From assembly GCA_019914995.1 (NCBI GenBank), contig CM034144.1, forward strand, positions 5,053,489 to 5,117,488: DNA of 64,000 nt. The letters run 5' to 3'. This document shows positions 50,101 through 62,169 of this stretch, piece after piece. The position numbers were made by a program, and so were the translations under genes. The stretch comes from Acanthochlamys bracteata (taxonomy: Eukaryota; Streptophyta; Magnoliopsida; Pandanales; Velloziaceae). The stretch's first letter is position 1, and each line of letters opens with the position of its first letter. The notes beneath the pieces are model-generated. The model saw only the letters and a list, made by a program, of their open reading frames with translations. It made no database searches and was not told the DNA's origin.

Positions 50101-53100
50101 GCTTCATCACTCTTTTGTTTTTGGCGCAATAACTGAGATTGAGCTTCTTGCTTTCTCTTCAACTCAGAAACCTGGTAAATGGTTTTTAACATATAGCAGA
50201 TTTAGTTTCTCAAATACACAGGATTAAGTAACCTCTCTATGCAATACCAGAGGTTCATAACCTGAGTTTCAAGCATGTTCAACTTGTGAAGATAATCATC
50301 CTTCAACTTTTGGGTACTTTCATCAGAGGTAGAAGATATGTTTGCCAGGTTGAATCGAAGATCCTCAATCTCTATCTGCACAACTATATTAGTAGAAGTT
50401 ACTCTTATTGAATCAGTAAAATTTCAACATATTCACAGGACAACTTGCCAGTAAAACTTTCTTTTCTTGTTCAAGCTCCAACAATTTTTTCTCATACTGT
50501 TGCCTCAACATAGCTGCATCCGGTGCTGCAAATTGTTTCATCTCCTCCTTCATTACCAAGCCAACTTTGTTACAGAATATTTGAAACTCAGAAAATTACA
50601 GAGACAAAATAAATAAATAAATAAATAAAATAAAAGAAGAAGAAAGATAGGGAATGTCAGCAATCTTCAAGCCAAGAGCATGGCCTTCACCTTTCAGAAG
50701 TTCTAAATTCAGCAAAACACTAAAGGCACTTCTCCAACTGTCTCCTTTTGAAAAGGCAAAGGAATTATATCATCATACCAAATATTTTCAATTCCTAGGT
50801 GAATTGTCTCTCACTTATGCTATATGCACATTGCAAAAACTGTTCATAATCCAAGTTTAAGCATATATTCATACAAAGAACAGTTTTCAAATAACCAATA
50901 CCCTGGACTTTTAAGGATACACTTCAACATTTAATCCAGTCCTGCTAACTTGATAACAGCACCTTTTGTACCACAAAGTTTTGGTACATTATACAAATTA
51001 AGCGTGCTTGAATGCTTCAATTAAGTATAAAACATGCATAGAAAGTAAAACTCTACCTCCTTCTGTTCGAGTCGGATGTCTAATTCCTGAAGCTCTTTAC
51101 CAAGTTTCTCTTGTAAGGTCAAATGCTCCTGCTCCTCATATTCAGCTTCACCTAATTCATATAGGTAAAGTTGATAGGAAAAGATTAAAATAATGAAAAA
51201 TGCTTTTACAAGACCGGTAACTACAGTTTAGACAAATATCTCAGCATAGCCAAGACAAATGTATCCAGTCGACCATTCATAAATATACTTCGCTGAGTAA
51301 AGAATAAACTAATTACAAGATGCTAACCACAGATGAATGAGTCCACATGAATTAAAATTCTCTGTCTCCCACTAATTGATCAATCACTTTGCGTCACAGA
51401 CCACCGCAAAAACCACAAGCAAATTGGATGTGACAAGTAAGGGTCACTTCCAAATTGAAGCTCCAAAGACTTTCTGGTAGTACTATTGAGCTCGCCATAC
51501 TGAAGACTCAAGCATACTTAACCTAGCCATTTATAACAACAGCACCTCCAAAAGGATTCAAGGATCTTCAATAGGTGACATGAATTAGGGCCTTCAAAGA
51601 TAATACGATCAGGAGAATCAGAAGAACTTAAAGATAGGGGATTCAGAGTAATCTGAGAAGAGCAACTAAGGATTGCAATTTGAAGGTCCATCTGACACAA
51701 AAAGTCACCCTGTAGAAGCACTTCTCCCTAAACCTTATAGAAATAAGCTTTTATGGGTTTAATTTACTGACTTTGTAGTGGTATCGTGCATCAGCTAGAG
51801 ACCGAGTACAATATAGATAATCCTAATACAACATCAGAACCACTGTTTTATTTTGATAATCTCTTTATACACTTAATTAACATTCTGCTTTGTTTACATA
51901 AAGTCCTACAACACTAATTCTTTACCCCTAATGATAGTCAAAATAACAACATGAATCCACAACACAGCTCAACTAACTCAGACAAGTTTTTCACTGTATT
52001 GTTTTAGATACTCAAACAGGTATAGTTATCAAGTACAAAGTATGGCAGACAAGTATAACATCACATTTTTCTCTTTAAGCTAGATTGCCCACTTACCTTT
52101 TGTAGTTTTTGTCAAAACTTGAAGGGCAAATGAATTTAAATAAAGTGTAAGGGTATAGAATATACCGCACATCAACCAGTCAGCCCACAAAAGACTTTGC
52201 AATCTGCTATAGAGATATTCAAGATTCGGATTTCCAGTACAACAATTACACCACCACTAGCATAACTGGATATAGAGTTTGCTACTTCGATAAAAAGTCT
52301 GTTGAGTTTCCGTGGTTGTTAGGTTTAAAAGTGGAATGGACAAGAATTATTCGATTTTCAACTTCAGACTTTGTGTAAAGATAACTATTGATGCGTTTAA
52401 TATTCAAATTGCTAAATTCAAATGACTACAGGTTTACAGGACACTTCCTTTAAATTTTGTTTACTAGCTTTAGAGGTATACAGGTTGTCTTATTTTCTTC
52501 CAGCAATTCAGCAATTTGACACTTTAAAAAATGAAAACAACACATGATAGTTTATCAATGGTGCACCACAGTGCTTATACTTTAGTTACATAACCACTAC
52601 TACATATGGTCTAGCAAATGCAGAGACAAGTAGCCTACATTAGGGATTAAAAGATCAGAATTGATGCTTTTGAGTTTCATTTATTGTTTGGAAATGATAC
52701 ATATAGCTCACATAATTTTTCGAAACTTAGATGGCTATCAGGATAGTGGAATCATTACAAAAGGCAAAAACTTTTCTAATGGTACTTTACCACTTACCAG
52801 AGAAACTGCTGCTTTTATCATCACTATCTGGTGTGATATCACCTAGACAAGGAAGGAAACAGTCCTTTTCAAAGAGACTATCAACAAGACCATTGTGACG
52901 AGAGCCAGAGAAACTTTGAGCCCGGAGCAACTGAGCCTCCAGTTGTTGAATCTTTTGGGCATAATTCTTCACCAAGTCTAGCCCCTGGTGAAGGTAGATT
53001 AAGATTAAAACACCATGAAACCTGAATTATATATAAAGTATGAGGTGCAGAACCTTCGTTTTCTCAGTGCTGTTATTAGCTTCATCTGAGGTTCCCTTAC

Positions 53101-56100
53101 TAGTTGATTCCAATTTCAAAACGAGCTCATCTTTCTGAAGCTGATTCAGCCATTAAGAGGACAAACAAAAGTTTAAACAAGCACATGGTGTGCACCAATT
53201 TGACAACATTGTCTTACACTTTCAACCATTAATATTTTTCCTAGAAATGCCTATGTGATACATAGAAGAATAAGACATAAAAACGTTACGTCATGTTGCC
53301 TAAAGGTGATCATTATCCATGACATATCACCAGCTGTCACATACCTGAGCATCAAGGGCACGCTTTGCAAAGTGTTCACATGTAATCTTACGTTCTTTCA
53401 GTTCTTGGTGAAGCTCTAGATTGCTTGCTTCAAGCAATGAGAGCCTGTGGAGAAGGTCCTACAAGGAAAAAGGTTGCAGAATAAAGACTAAAAAGTGATG
53501 CTTTCAAGACAGAATTGTAAACCCCAAAAGAAGGCAGATTTCGACCCCAGATTACCTGATGGTTCTCAAGAGGTGCACCACCACCACGATAATAGAGCAA
53601 CTCGGCTTGATATTGCTCCAATAAACTGCGCAATCTTTGCAACTCAGCTGCCATTGGGTCGCGATTTATCTACAATTCCAAAGCCGTTAGACAAATTACA
53701 ATGACATAACAGGTAAGATCAAGATCAATGCCCACATACCACTGCTTTGTTCTGAATATTGCGTGCACGGTTAGCATACTTAAGGGTGTTTATTGTCTCC
53801 TCAGCATTTGTATCAGCAGGACTAATGCAAGCTACAGAAAAGTACTTAGGAAATTACTTGATTGAGCAACAGGAACACAAACATAAAAAGAAACAAAATA
53901 AGAAGAAAACCAACCAATCATGACAGTTTTACTGTTACCGCCAAGAGAATCCTGCAAAAAATTAATTAATAAAAATCAGCACAGATATGACAAGGACATT
54001 TTCCAAAATATGATGTCAGGACGTGTTATGTCACAGAGTCTAACTTTCTATCAGATCATAGGATATATGCATGTTTAAATGCCTCACAACATCATAATGT
54101 ACATAACATACATCACAATGATGATATACTTCGTTGCACTGTACAATATCAATTGAACATTGGATGTGCAGATCATGCAAAAAGAAACTTTGCAGAAAAC
54201 AGAATAGGAATGGTTAAGGTCAGTTTATTCTAGTAAGAACAACACTTAGGAATGTCCTAATTTACCTTCATAGATCACAATAAATGTTAAGGATAACTAG
54301 GTGATCAACTCAAGCAGTATAGTCTCTATCAGATTAGGGGAAACACACAAAAGAAGAGAAAAAGAAATTCCATCCTAAATTTTCTGTCGCAAATGGATTT
54401 AACTGCACTTTGTACTTTCTCTGAGGAGATTATACACCAAGTAGCATACCTAACATACAGGTATTCCTAGAAAAAGTTAAACTTGAAGAAAATTCATTGA
54501 ATAACAACAGCTGCAAGTTTACATTGTAAAACACTTTACGGCTAAAAGTAAGTTTGGTAGGAAAACTCTCAATTAAAAAACAATTTCAGGGGCAGCTTTA
54601 TCGTATCATCACATTGGTGTTAAAAATTAAACCTATCCTCCAATACTCAAATAGAAAGTATGTCTTGGTTGAAAATAGAAATGAATTGCTTCAAGTAACA
54701 TAACTTGTAGGCTTGCAAGCACACGACCAGCGTACCTGCAAAAGACGTGTCAATTTGCTATCACGATATGGGACATGACCTCCATCCTTTCTTTTTTTTG
54801 GATCACCTAAAGCACTAATCACATTCCCTAATGCCAATAGCCCTCTATTAATGTGAATACCTGCATGAATGAGATGTAACATCAAGAGCCATATGCATTA
54901 GCCAACAGTTATCATAATAAATTTAACAAGCTGGCAACCTTCTTTTAACCGCATTCCATCAGCACCAGTTCGTTTGGCACGTTCAGACCCAGCCAGATCC
55001 ACAAGATGAAGTTTGGCAAAAAGAATGTCATCACCAACTTCAATAGAGCTTCCTCCATTGGCTACATTACATTGTATTTTCTTTTGCTCCAATGATATTG
55101 TGAAAATTGCATGAGAACGACTGCAATTAAAAAAAAAAGTTTATGAAAAACACAATATATCAAGTATATAAACACTAAATAGTCTTACCAAATTCTGTGC
55201 ATACTCTAATTACATTGGGAATGCAATAGTAAGCATCGAATGTAAAACACCCACATTGTGAGGGAAAGGTTGTGGTTTCAGTTGGATCCTAATTAGTAGT
55301 TTCATCCCAATTATAGACTCAAACCACAAGGTTTAACAGCAATAAGTACAATAGTTTAGATGCTTTGGAAAATCCTTCTTGGGGTGTAGTGACTTTTCCC
55401 AAACAAATTAATGGCAAAATAGCAACACATGGAAGAAACTACTGGTACTCTTTTACTACAAAAAAGTATTCACAACTTCCTTTGCAAGCACAATGACATA
55501 ATGTTTGTTTACAGAAACATATTTATGGTGAAAGGGCCTTTTTCATGCTTATAAAACTTAAAGCATGTCAGAAAAGGAGTATAAAAGAAAAGAAATATAG
55601 AAAGATAATTATGACTAAGGAAATAAAAGGTACAGCTGCAACCACATCACCAACATGAAAAGCTAATGTACTTACTGGTTATATTAAGCATGATACGAAT
55701 TTAACTTTGTAGTTCCATAGACACACCTTGATTGACTATTCATGTTTGTGCTACCAGTGGCACGAGAAAGGGAACCTCGAGCCAAGCAGGCTATCATTTC
55801 CTCCTTTGAGCCAACCTCTAAGTCTGTGACTCCTGCAAGAGTGATGCCATTTGTTGTTTCTCTGATTTGAATTGGAGCTCTAGACAGTAATGCAGACTTA
55901 GGAAAAGCTGAACCCTCATTTTTCACAGAAGTGTGGAGATGAGGGTCTAGCAAATCAAACACTTCCTCTTTAAAAATCTGCTCGAAAAGGAGAATCAATT
56001 GTTTTATAATAACTTATGAAAGACATAGTGATAAAAAGATATCGAACATTGTAGGAAAGATTCACTTGTAGAAAAGAAAGTAGTATAGCATTCGTAACAA

Positions 56101-57572
56101 AAACCAGAATGTGGTTGAGAAAGCTAGTCAGCAGCAGACCTCTATGAAGGACACTCTAATATAGACTTCTGTAGTGTCCTTCAGAGCACCAGCTTTTGTA
56201 AATATCGCATCCATGACTTTGGGTATGATCCCTCCACTATCTGGTGTGTCCGTGTAATTGGTGCCCATTGTATATGTTTTTCCAGAACCAGTCTACAGAA
56301 AGGGCAACAACAAGCAATAGGATATGGTCAGCACAAAACAAAATTACTATACAAAATCATAACTAACCTTGGCAAGAACCAAAATCTTTTTTACCTGCCC
56401 ATATGCCAAAACAGTGGCATTGTAGCCATGAAACAAAGCATCCACAAGAGGAGCAACACATTCATCATATAAGGATGACAAAGGAGAACCGGAGCTCCCG
56501 TATACATGGTCATAGGTGAAAGTATGCCCACCAATTTGCACCTACAAATTCGATTTCCCCAAAGTTTAAAAGAATATCCTTCCCAAAACAATCACTCTAT
56601 TTACAGTTGCAATGAGCCAGTAAGCCAAAAAATAAGCAAACATGGGTTACATGACAGGGACAGCACTTTGTTGAAGTTAGAAGAATAGGAAGAATCGAAT
56701 GTACCCAAACTTCAAAGATTACAGAAACAAGCAGCACATGGCAATGAGGTATACTTCAAAGGAGAAACCCACCACAATTGTCCATTGTTTTAAAGTATCC
56801 TAAATCAATAAGAACAGGCAAGTTCTTCCATACCATCAACAAATCCAAGTAGGAAAAATCAGAACATGGCGTTCTATTGAGAAACACAAAACGTGAACTA
56901 GATCTGACTATGTGTAAGGACAAAACATGGCATGCACAAGATGTAGAAAGCAATGCATCATATACTGAAAATATCAAATAGCTCAAGCTCACAAGTTGCA
57001 GATTGTAAAGAGAGTACACATTTCTCAAGTCTGGCTCACAAGCTCACAAATGCCAACTCAACTTTATAGATGTTAAATTCCTATGGGTGAAACACAAGAG
57101 CCAACATCCAGTCACTAACAATCAGAACCATTAAATTTTAATATAGCATTAGAAGCTTCCAATTCACAAAGAGGATCTTCCAGCACAAAGTTTCCTATGC
57201 ACATAGGAACCTGGAAAGAATCTACACTAGCGAACATCCCAGCACAATCTTCCTAAGCTAATAAGATATAATAACGACAGATGTAGACAGAAATTTTCAG
57301 TAAAACTCAAAGTAAAGAGCATGTAAGATAATACAGGTGAGGAAAAACAACAAGAGAGATAAACGGAGGGGAAAGTATTCACACGAAAAAAATTAAAAAA
57401 GAAATTGTAAGAGAGAATCAATCACCTGTGGCTCGCCATGGACAACGGTGACACAATCGGTACACCCCAGTAGAAGCTCCGATGTAATCAACGGTCGGAT
57501 GTTGATCGCAACCTTCACGCATTCCTTGCTGTCCCTCAGCTGTTGTTGCTCATCGGAACAATCCATAGCCAT
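44180..57572 (-). CDS. KIN4C: KIN-4C, kinesin-4 motor (chromokinesin type)
   Basis: Plus-end-directed microtubule motor, related to animal KIF4 and plant FRA1. 27 coding exons on the minus strand: 57572-57426, 56541-56395, 56292-56140, 55977-55727, 55120-54939, 54860-54736, 53951-53915, 53831-53740, 53669-53556, 53458-53345, 53140-53054, 52984-52798, 51151-51057, 50547-50449, 50375-50262, 50171-50055, 49975-49895, 48883-48812, 48709-48616, 48509-48478, 48378-48305, 47979-47908, 47832-47605, 47299-47164, 45409-45311, 45144-44590 and 44341-44180; about 1,221 residues in phase throughout. The motor has P-loop GQTGSGKT (about 97-104), switch I NMNSQSSRSH (about 227-236) and switch II DLAGSE (about 274-279). 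A long coiled coil follows, then a Cys-rich domain with [15 protein letters not shown] (about 1075-1109). The ATG at 57572 follows a leader-intron acceptor. The reading frame ends at a TGA inside the family's conserved tail (see 44027-44179). Confidence 0.94.
45570..45770 (+). mobile_element. RTE-type LINE 3' end in a KIN-4C intron
   Basis: Contains 'GATCTGGTTTATAATCG', 'GGAGAAAACATATTCATGTA', 'CCCCACGCAAGCGGGATAAA' and a (TTG)n tail ending near 45765. These match the ends of the copies at 32200-32303 and 17205-17298. Strongly 5'-truncated, no coding capacity, and antisense to the host gene. Confidence 0.85.
45944..46180. repeat. Tandem duplication, 117-base unit, two copies
   Basis: Copies start at about 45944 and 46061 with 'CTAAACAGAAGCCAGGTGCA' or 'CTAAATAGAAGCCAGGTGCA' and both contain 'TGTACAAAATGAGCTGACCC'. 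Divergence is moderate. It is intronic in KIN-4C. Confidence 0.9.
46238..46498 (+). mobile_element. MITE of the GGGCGTTTGG family, copy 1
   Basis: AT-rich element with 'TTGGGAGTGCTTTTGAAATGG' near the left and 'CCAACCGCCCCCGAA' near the right. Internal blocks ('TTTTTGTC.TTTTTGA', 'GAGCTCTATTTTTTT', 'AATAATAAAAATA.GCAATAA') are shared with 46531-46787 and 59800-60037. Ends are worn and borders approximate. Confidence 0.7.
46531..46787 (+). mobile_element. MITE of the GGGCGTTTGG family, copy 2, with 6-base repeat flanks
   Basis: A 257-base element with left end GGGGCGTTTGGGAG and inverted right end CGCGTTTGGAG. It is flanked on both sides by CTCTAA (46525-46530 and 46788-46793). It follows copy 1 in the same orientation, 32 bases away, in the KIN-4C intron between exons 24 and 25. 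It has no coding capacity. Confidence 0.8.
50447..50448 (-). other. KIN4C: GC splice donor in KIN-4C
   Basis: The exon ending LEQEKKVLL is followed on the minus strand by GCAAGT instead of GTAAGT. The next exon opens in phase after TGCAG. The extended match to the donor consensus is what GC-AG introns normally show, so this is probably a working minor-type donor. Confidence 0.7.
50608..50632. repeat. (AAAT)n microsatellite
   Basis: Five to six AAAT-type units in a KIN-4C intron. Confidence 0.8.
51152..52797 (-). other. KIN4C: Long KIN-4C intron, no other feature
   Basis: The 1.6-kb intron between exons 12 and 13 holds no repeat or frame that I can support; the small frames at 51518-51721 and 52661-52846 have no recognisable content. 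Confidence 0.5.
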
Positions 57573-57840
57573 TCTCCAGCTGCAATAAACCCCCAAAAAG
57601 ATGAAGAGTTTCAGAAATTTTAAAAACAAAAACCACGAAATCCAACAAAAGAATTTCAGAAGAAAGAAATCTAATCTGATTAAAATGAACGCACCTTCGA
57701 CGGATGTTGAAATTGTTACAGAGACTTCAATTGTTGTAGTGATATCTTGAATTTCTTCTTTGTTTGTTTTTTCTTTCCCCTAATTTACCGGAGAGAGAGA
57801 GAAACGAACGAAAGTGAAGCGATTTGGGATTCGGAATTCA
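57573..57840 (-). promoter_or_regulatory. KIN4C: KIN-4C 5' leader with intron
   Basis: A non-coding exon ends at 57695 with donor AAG|GTGCGT. The acceptor TTGCAG lies eight bases ahead of the KIN-4C start codon. The leader exon therefore covers about 57695-57840. A GAGAGA/CTCTCTC tract at about 57793-57802 is typical of plant leaders. No clear TATA box was identified. Confidence 0.5.
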
Positions 57841-58238
57841 AAAACACGAATCTCAGCCTTCTAATGACGCCTACACTATAATGCCTCTTAAATTTTATTA
57901 AGAAATACTACAGCCCCACAATGGAAAATTCATTTCGATTTCTAGCCGTGGGGGTCTATGATTAACAAACCCATATATGAAGGACTACTTTGTTAATGTT
58001 TTGAAATAAAAAGGAAGGATTAGCACATCTGGAATTCTAACGGGCAGATTGCCACGCGCGCTCTCTGGATCAAGGGGAGCGGTGGTCGATTGGATTGGAT
58101 TAAAAATATTTATTGGGTCTGTGAGACGGTGAATTGAACCTTATACCCCGCTCTTCAAATTCAAAAGTTTTGCGTCAGAATCTTATAGGAGGGGACTGGT
58201 GTTATTAATTTAATGAAGAATTGTATTCAGTTGACTTT

Positions 58239-58912
58239 ATAGGTTTAAAATTCGGTCCGAACCGACAGGATCGGATCGAAAACCGGCGATCCGGCACCGA
58301 TTCCGAACCGAATTAATATAAAATCGGATCGCGCAAGCGATCCGATAAGATCCAGATCGACCTGGCCGGGTCCCGGGTCAACTCGGTGATTCGGTTGGAC
58401 GGGTCGACCCGATTTTAGTATTTAAAAATATATATATACATATATATGTATGTATATATATGTTTATTTAAAATATAAAGCACTTTTATTAGGACTCTAA
58501 AATGTGCACTTTATCGGATACTCTTTCATTACTAATTTATTTTCTTATTTTTTATATTTTATTAGAAATTAATAAATAAATAAAATATAGTGTAGATAAT
58601 TTGTTTTTTGTAATGCATAAAATATAGAAATTTTACTAGACTTTTTTACTATTGTTTTAAGTATTGTAGCTGAAAAAATAAAAAATATAATTTAAAAATT
58701 ATATTCAATATTTTTCGTATATAATTATTTTTTTAATTTTTTAATAATTACTATTGAAAATACTATATAATATATATAATTATATTTATATATTAATATT
58801 TATTTAATAAATTTAATTTGACTCAGTGGGTCGACCCGATGACCGGTCCTGTTATCCGGTGACTCGGTAACTTTTTCGGAATCATACACCGGGTTGAATT
58901 TTAAAACTATAG
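58239..58912. mobile_element. Non-autonomous TIR element with GC-rich ends
   Basis: Outer inverted repeats TATAGGTTTAAAATTC and, from the right, TATAGTTTTAAAATTC. Subterminal GC-rich sequence at both ends contains 'CGGGTCGACCCG' and 'GGGTCGACCC' palindromes and 'ACTCGGT' or 'ACCGAGT' words. The centre is AT-rich with TA runs. No coding capacity, family not assigned. Confidence 0.55.
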
Positions 58913-58959
58913 TTAACTTGGCAAAAAAAGAAACAATTACTTTTTCTTCTCACAAACTT

Positions 58960-59197
58960 GGACTTGTTTACCAACATTCAAAATTCTTAAACTCATTTTT
59001 AACATAAAATATATACAAAAATTAAAATAAATTTTTTTATAAATAATTTTTTTTAAAAATTCAACTTTAAAACTTACTATAAATATATAATTAATATAAA
59101 ATTTTATTTTTTATTAAAATATTTTAAATTTTAAATTTTATTTTTAATTTCACCTCCTAAAAACTCCACTTTATCCAAAAATTCCACGAACACGTCC
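58960..59197. mobile_element. MITE, related to the Tourist-type copy at 7067
   Basis: Left end GGACTTGTTTACCAAC and inverted right end GGACGTGTTCGTGG. The interior shares 'AAAACTTACTATAAATATAT', 'AATTAATATAAAATTTTATT' and a 'CTCCACTTTATCC' style end with the element at 7067-7307. More degraded; a TTA duplication is not clear. Confidence 0.6.
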
Positions 59198-59219
59198 TTT
59201 TTATCACAACAACTATGAT

Positions 59220-59450
59220 TAAGAGAACATTTGAAACGCTTATAAAAAAAATTATAAAAAAACATATTGAAAATATTTTTTTAAAATGAGTTTTAATTTC
59301 TAACTTTAAAATAATAATAAAAATAAATAATAATAAATTTTATGATATATAATTTTAAAAAATTTTAAATATATTTTGTATAATATATATAATTTTCTAA
59401 AATATTAAATAATAAGTTGGAATAAAATTGAGTGCAAACGTACTATCAAA
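59220..59450. repeat. AT-rich MITE-like sequence
   Basis: Begins near 'ACATTTGAAACGCTTATAAA' and ends near 'GAGTGCAAACGTACT', so the outer words ('GAAACG' / 'CAAACG') are comparable with those of the GGGCGTTTGG family, but the ends are weak. Confidence 0.3.
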
Positions 59451-59799
59451 TGATACCAACGGCCATTTAGCTGAGCTAAAGAAAGTGCTTATTCAAGTAA
59501 AAGTTTCATTTTAATAAAAGATTTGGGCTTATTTCTTAAAGAAAGAGTTTACTTTGTAATTGTGTTTAGATAGAAAATGTTTACTTTTTAAGAAAGTTAG
59601 GCAAGTGCTTTAATGAAAAGTACTTATATACTTATAACTTACTTAAAATTTTAGTATTGATTTACAATACAATTTTGTGTTGATATATAAGGTTTTGGGC
59701 ACCTTCATTTTGTTAACAATTAGTTTAAGTTTTAGGTCCAAGTTTTAAGATGATATTAGAATCAACTCCTTTGAGGAGGCTCCTTTTGTCCTCTGTAAA

Positions 59800-60037
59800 G
59801 GGAGTTTACAGTTTTTAAAAATGCTTATAAATGAAGCTTTTTCAAAATAAAAAATATTTTTGTTCTATCTCGAAAGTGAGCTTTATTTTTTTATATATAA
59901 AAAAAAATAATAACAACATTTTATAATACAGGTTCTCCATATCTCCTAAATTTTAAATAAACTATATAAAAATTACTGAAAATACGAAATAAAATGGAGC
60001 GTTTGAAATGCTGTCAAAGGCAACGCAAACGCCCCTC
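59800..60037 (+). mobile_element. MITE of the GGGCGTTTGG family, copy 3
   Basis: Starts near 'GGGAGTTTACAG' and ends 'GCAACGCAAACGCCCCT'. It shares the internal order of blocks ('ATGCTTATAAATGAAGCTTTT', 'GTGAGCTTTATTTTTTT', 'AATAATAACAACA') with the two intronic KIN-4C copies. Confidence 0.7.
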
Positions 60038-60326
60038 ATCTCCTGAGAGAGGTGGGTTTCATCCCTAAGAGGTAATGGAGACGATTCTGTCCCATAAGAG
60101 GTTCTTATTCCATAAATAAGATATAAATATTTTTAAAATAATTTTATATTAATTAAAATAGCTTTTTACTGTTATATAAAACTATAAGCTTTTCGTATTT
60201 ATAGATTATAATTTATACATTTGTTTTCTAACAATAGGAACTTTCCAAAGTTGAGTGTTGCATATAAGCTTCGAATTTTCGTGTGGAGGTGTATCGAAGG
60301 GATCGTTCCTGTTCGTGTGCTGAATA

Positions 60327-61195
60327 TAGGGATGGTAATTTAGATTAGTAGGTCAATTTCGCATCGACTCATTTAATAACTTGATCAAAGTTATTTAACT
60401 CTAACCCAACCTATAAATTTATACAGTCAAAATTATCAAACCTAACCCAATCTATTTAATAACTGGGTCAAATTTGGGTAGACCAATTTATAATTAAAAT
60501 TTAATTTTAATTTATACTTTTAAGCTTGAGCGAAATTATAAAATTAGTTGAAATGAATATGTACGATGTTCTTAGTGAAGAAAATGGTGAGTATCTGTGA
60601 AAATGTGTATTCTTTAGTATCATTATCGGTCTTTAAAATGTTCTAAGAAATTTTTATATTTTTATATTTTTATATTTTGAAAATATATGTTAACACTGAA
60701 ATTTTATAATTATAAATTAATAGTAATACTTTCAATAAAAATTTTGATAAAAATAGCAAGCTGACAAAATTTTGATAAAAATATTTCTACAAACTCTAAA
60801 TTCGTCATGAAAAAATACATATAAAGTAATAAATTCAATGATATTATAATTCTCATCTTGCACTAATTTAATAAGACATAAATAAATGATTTATTATAAA
60901 TACAATATAATTTAATATTTATAAATTACTATTATCGAGTCTTTTTTATTGCAAAAATTTTGTTATACGGTAAAAAATATTATGAAAGAAGTATTCCTTC
61001 AAGATATACCAATTCGAATTAGTACCTCAATTTCTGATCGATCCGAGTCGTCATATTTAATAATCGGATTAAATTTGTTCAACCCTAACCCAATCCATAT
61101 ATTTATACGGGTCAAAACTTTCAATTCTAACCCTAATTAAATAGGTTAATTTTGGATTGAATTTTCAGATGGGATCATATATTGCCACTCCTAGC
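60327..61195. mobile_element. Probable non-autonomous TIR element, GGTGGCAAT type
   Basis: Left end 'TAGGGATGGTAATTTAGA' and inverted right end 'TAGGAGTGGCAATATATGAT' match loosely. Both subterminal regions contain 'CTAACCCAA' and 'GGGTCAAA' words. This recalls common plant elements that start GGGTGGCAA, but no target duplication was identified. No coding capacity. Confidence 0.4.
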
Positions 61196-61819
61196 TAAAT
61201 GTTGAGATGTGGAATCATTACGTGTGTGCTTTATGATATTGTTAAAATTTTATTTTCAACTTTGAAATTTATCTTTTAATACTAAATAAATCTAAAAAAA
61301 TTATTTTTATTAAATTTTTTAATTATTAATTTAGTTTTATAAGTTTATTTTTTAAAAATGAGTTTAACATCAAAGTAAACATAAACTTTATGATTGTGTA
61401 GTGACCATAGATATTTGGAGATCGTCGTCTTCATTTTTTGTTTTTGTTTTTGAGTAACTTAGTGAGTGGGTGTTGCATATTATTACCAAGTTTGAAAGTT
61501 AGCAAAATCTGCAAAACCACACAGTTTATTTAAGAACATAGTTAACAATATTTATCATTACTTATTAAACTTAAATTTTAATTTTTAATTATATAATTTT
61601 GACAATTTTTAAATAATTTTCTATTTAAAAATTATAAAATAAATATTTATATATAATATTTATATTATTTTTTAATAATAACTAAATTTTTAATAATTTT
61701 AAGCATTCTCAAAGATCCTCCAATTATTCAGAATTTATAGAGAATATAGAAGCCAAGAATGACCTCTAGTTTACTCATCATTAATTGGCGGTAACAACAC
61801 TGATCCTTAATTTGTAAAG

Positions 61820-62169
61820 CAATACTTAAGCTGAAGAGTTTTTGGCATAGGAAGAAGCTTGTATCGAACTATCTGTAGACTAGTGAATTTATCATACACA
61901 TAGGATGCCTCATCTGGTCCAGTTTTTAAAGTAAATTTGGATGTGGTACGGTTTTTTAAATTATGGTGCAAAGTTAGTGGAGTGTTATTAGGAACAACAC
62001 ACTATTTTATTGTAACTTTATAAATAGAGAGTCTTCTTCTCATTTGAGGATCACCCTCAACATAATATTTTGAAAGCTTTCAATACCTCCTCCTGAGTTC
62101 CCATCGCTTGAGTTTTCTTTTCTTTTTTTTATCAATTTTAGATGTAAATACCAAATTTGGTATCAGAGC
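61820..62169 (+). mobile_element. Probable LTR end with tRNA-Met primer-binding site
   Basis: TGGTATCAGAGC at 62158-62169 is the complement of the 3' end of initiator tRNA-Met, the standard primer-binding site of plant LTR retrotransposons. The preceding sequence ends '...AATACCA', as an LTR would, and contains a promoter-like TATAAATAG at 62029-62037. The start of the LTR is not determined, and no second LTR was seen within the window. Confidence 0.6.

Noticed and set aside
57393-57629. Longer KIN-4C start through [22 protein letters not shown]
   Set aside because: The extra N-terminal residues are intron sequence ending in a TTGCAG acceptor; the exon begins eight bases ahead of MAMDCSDEQ.
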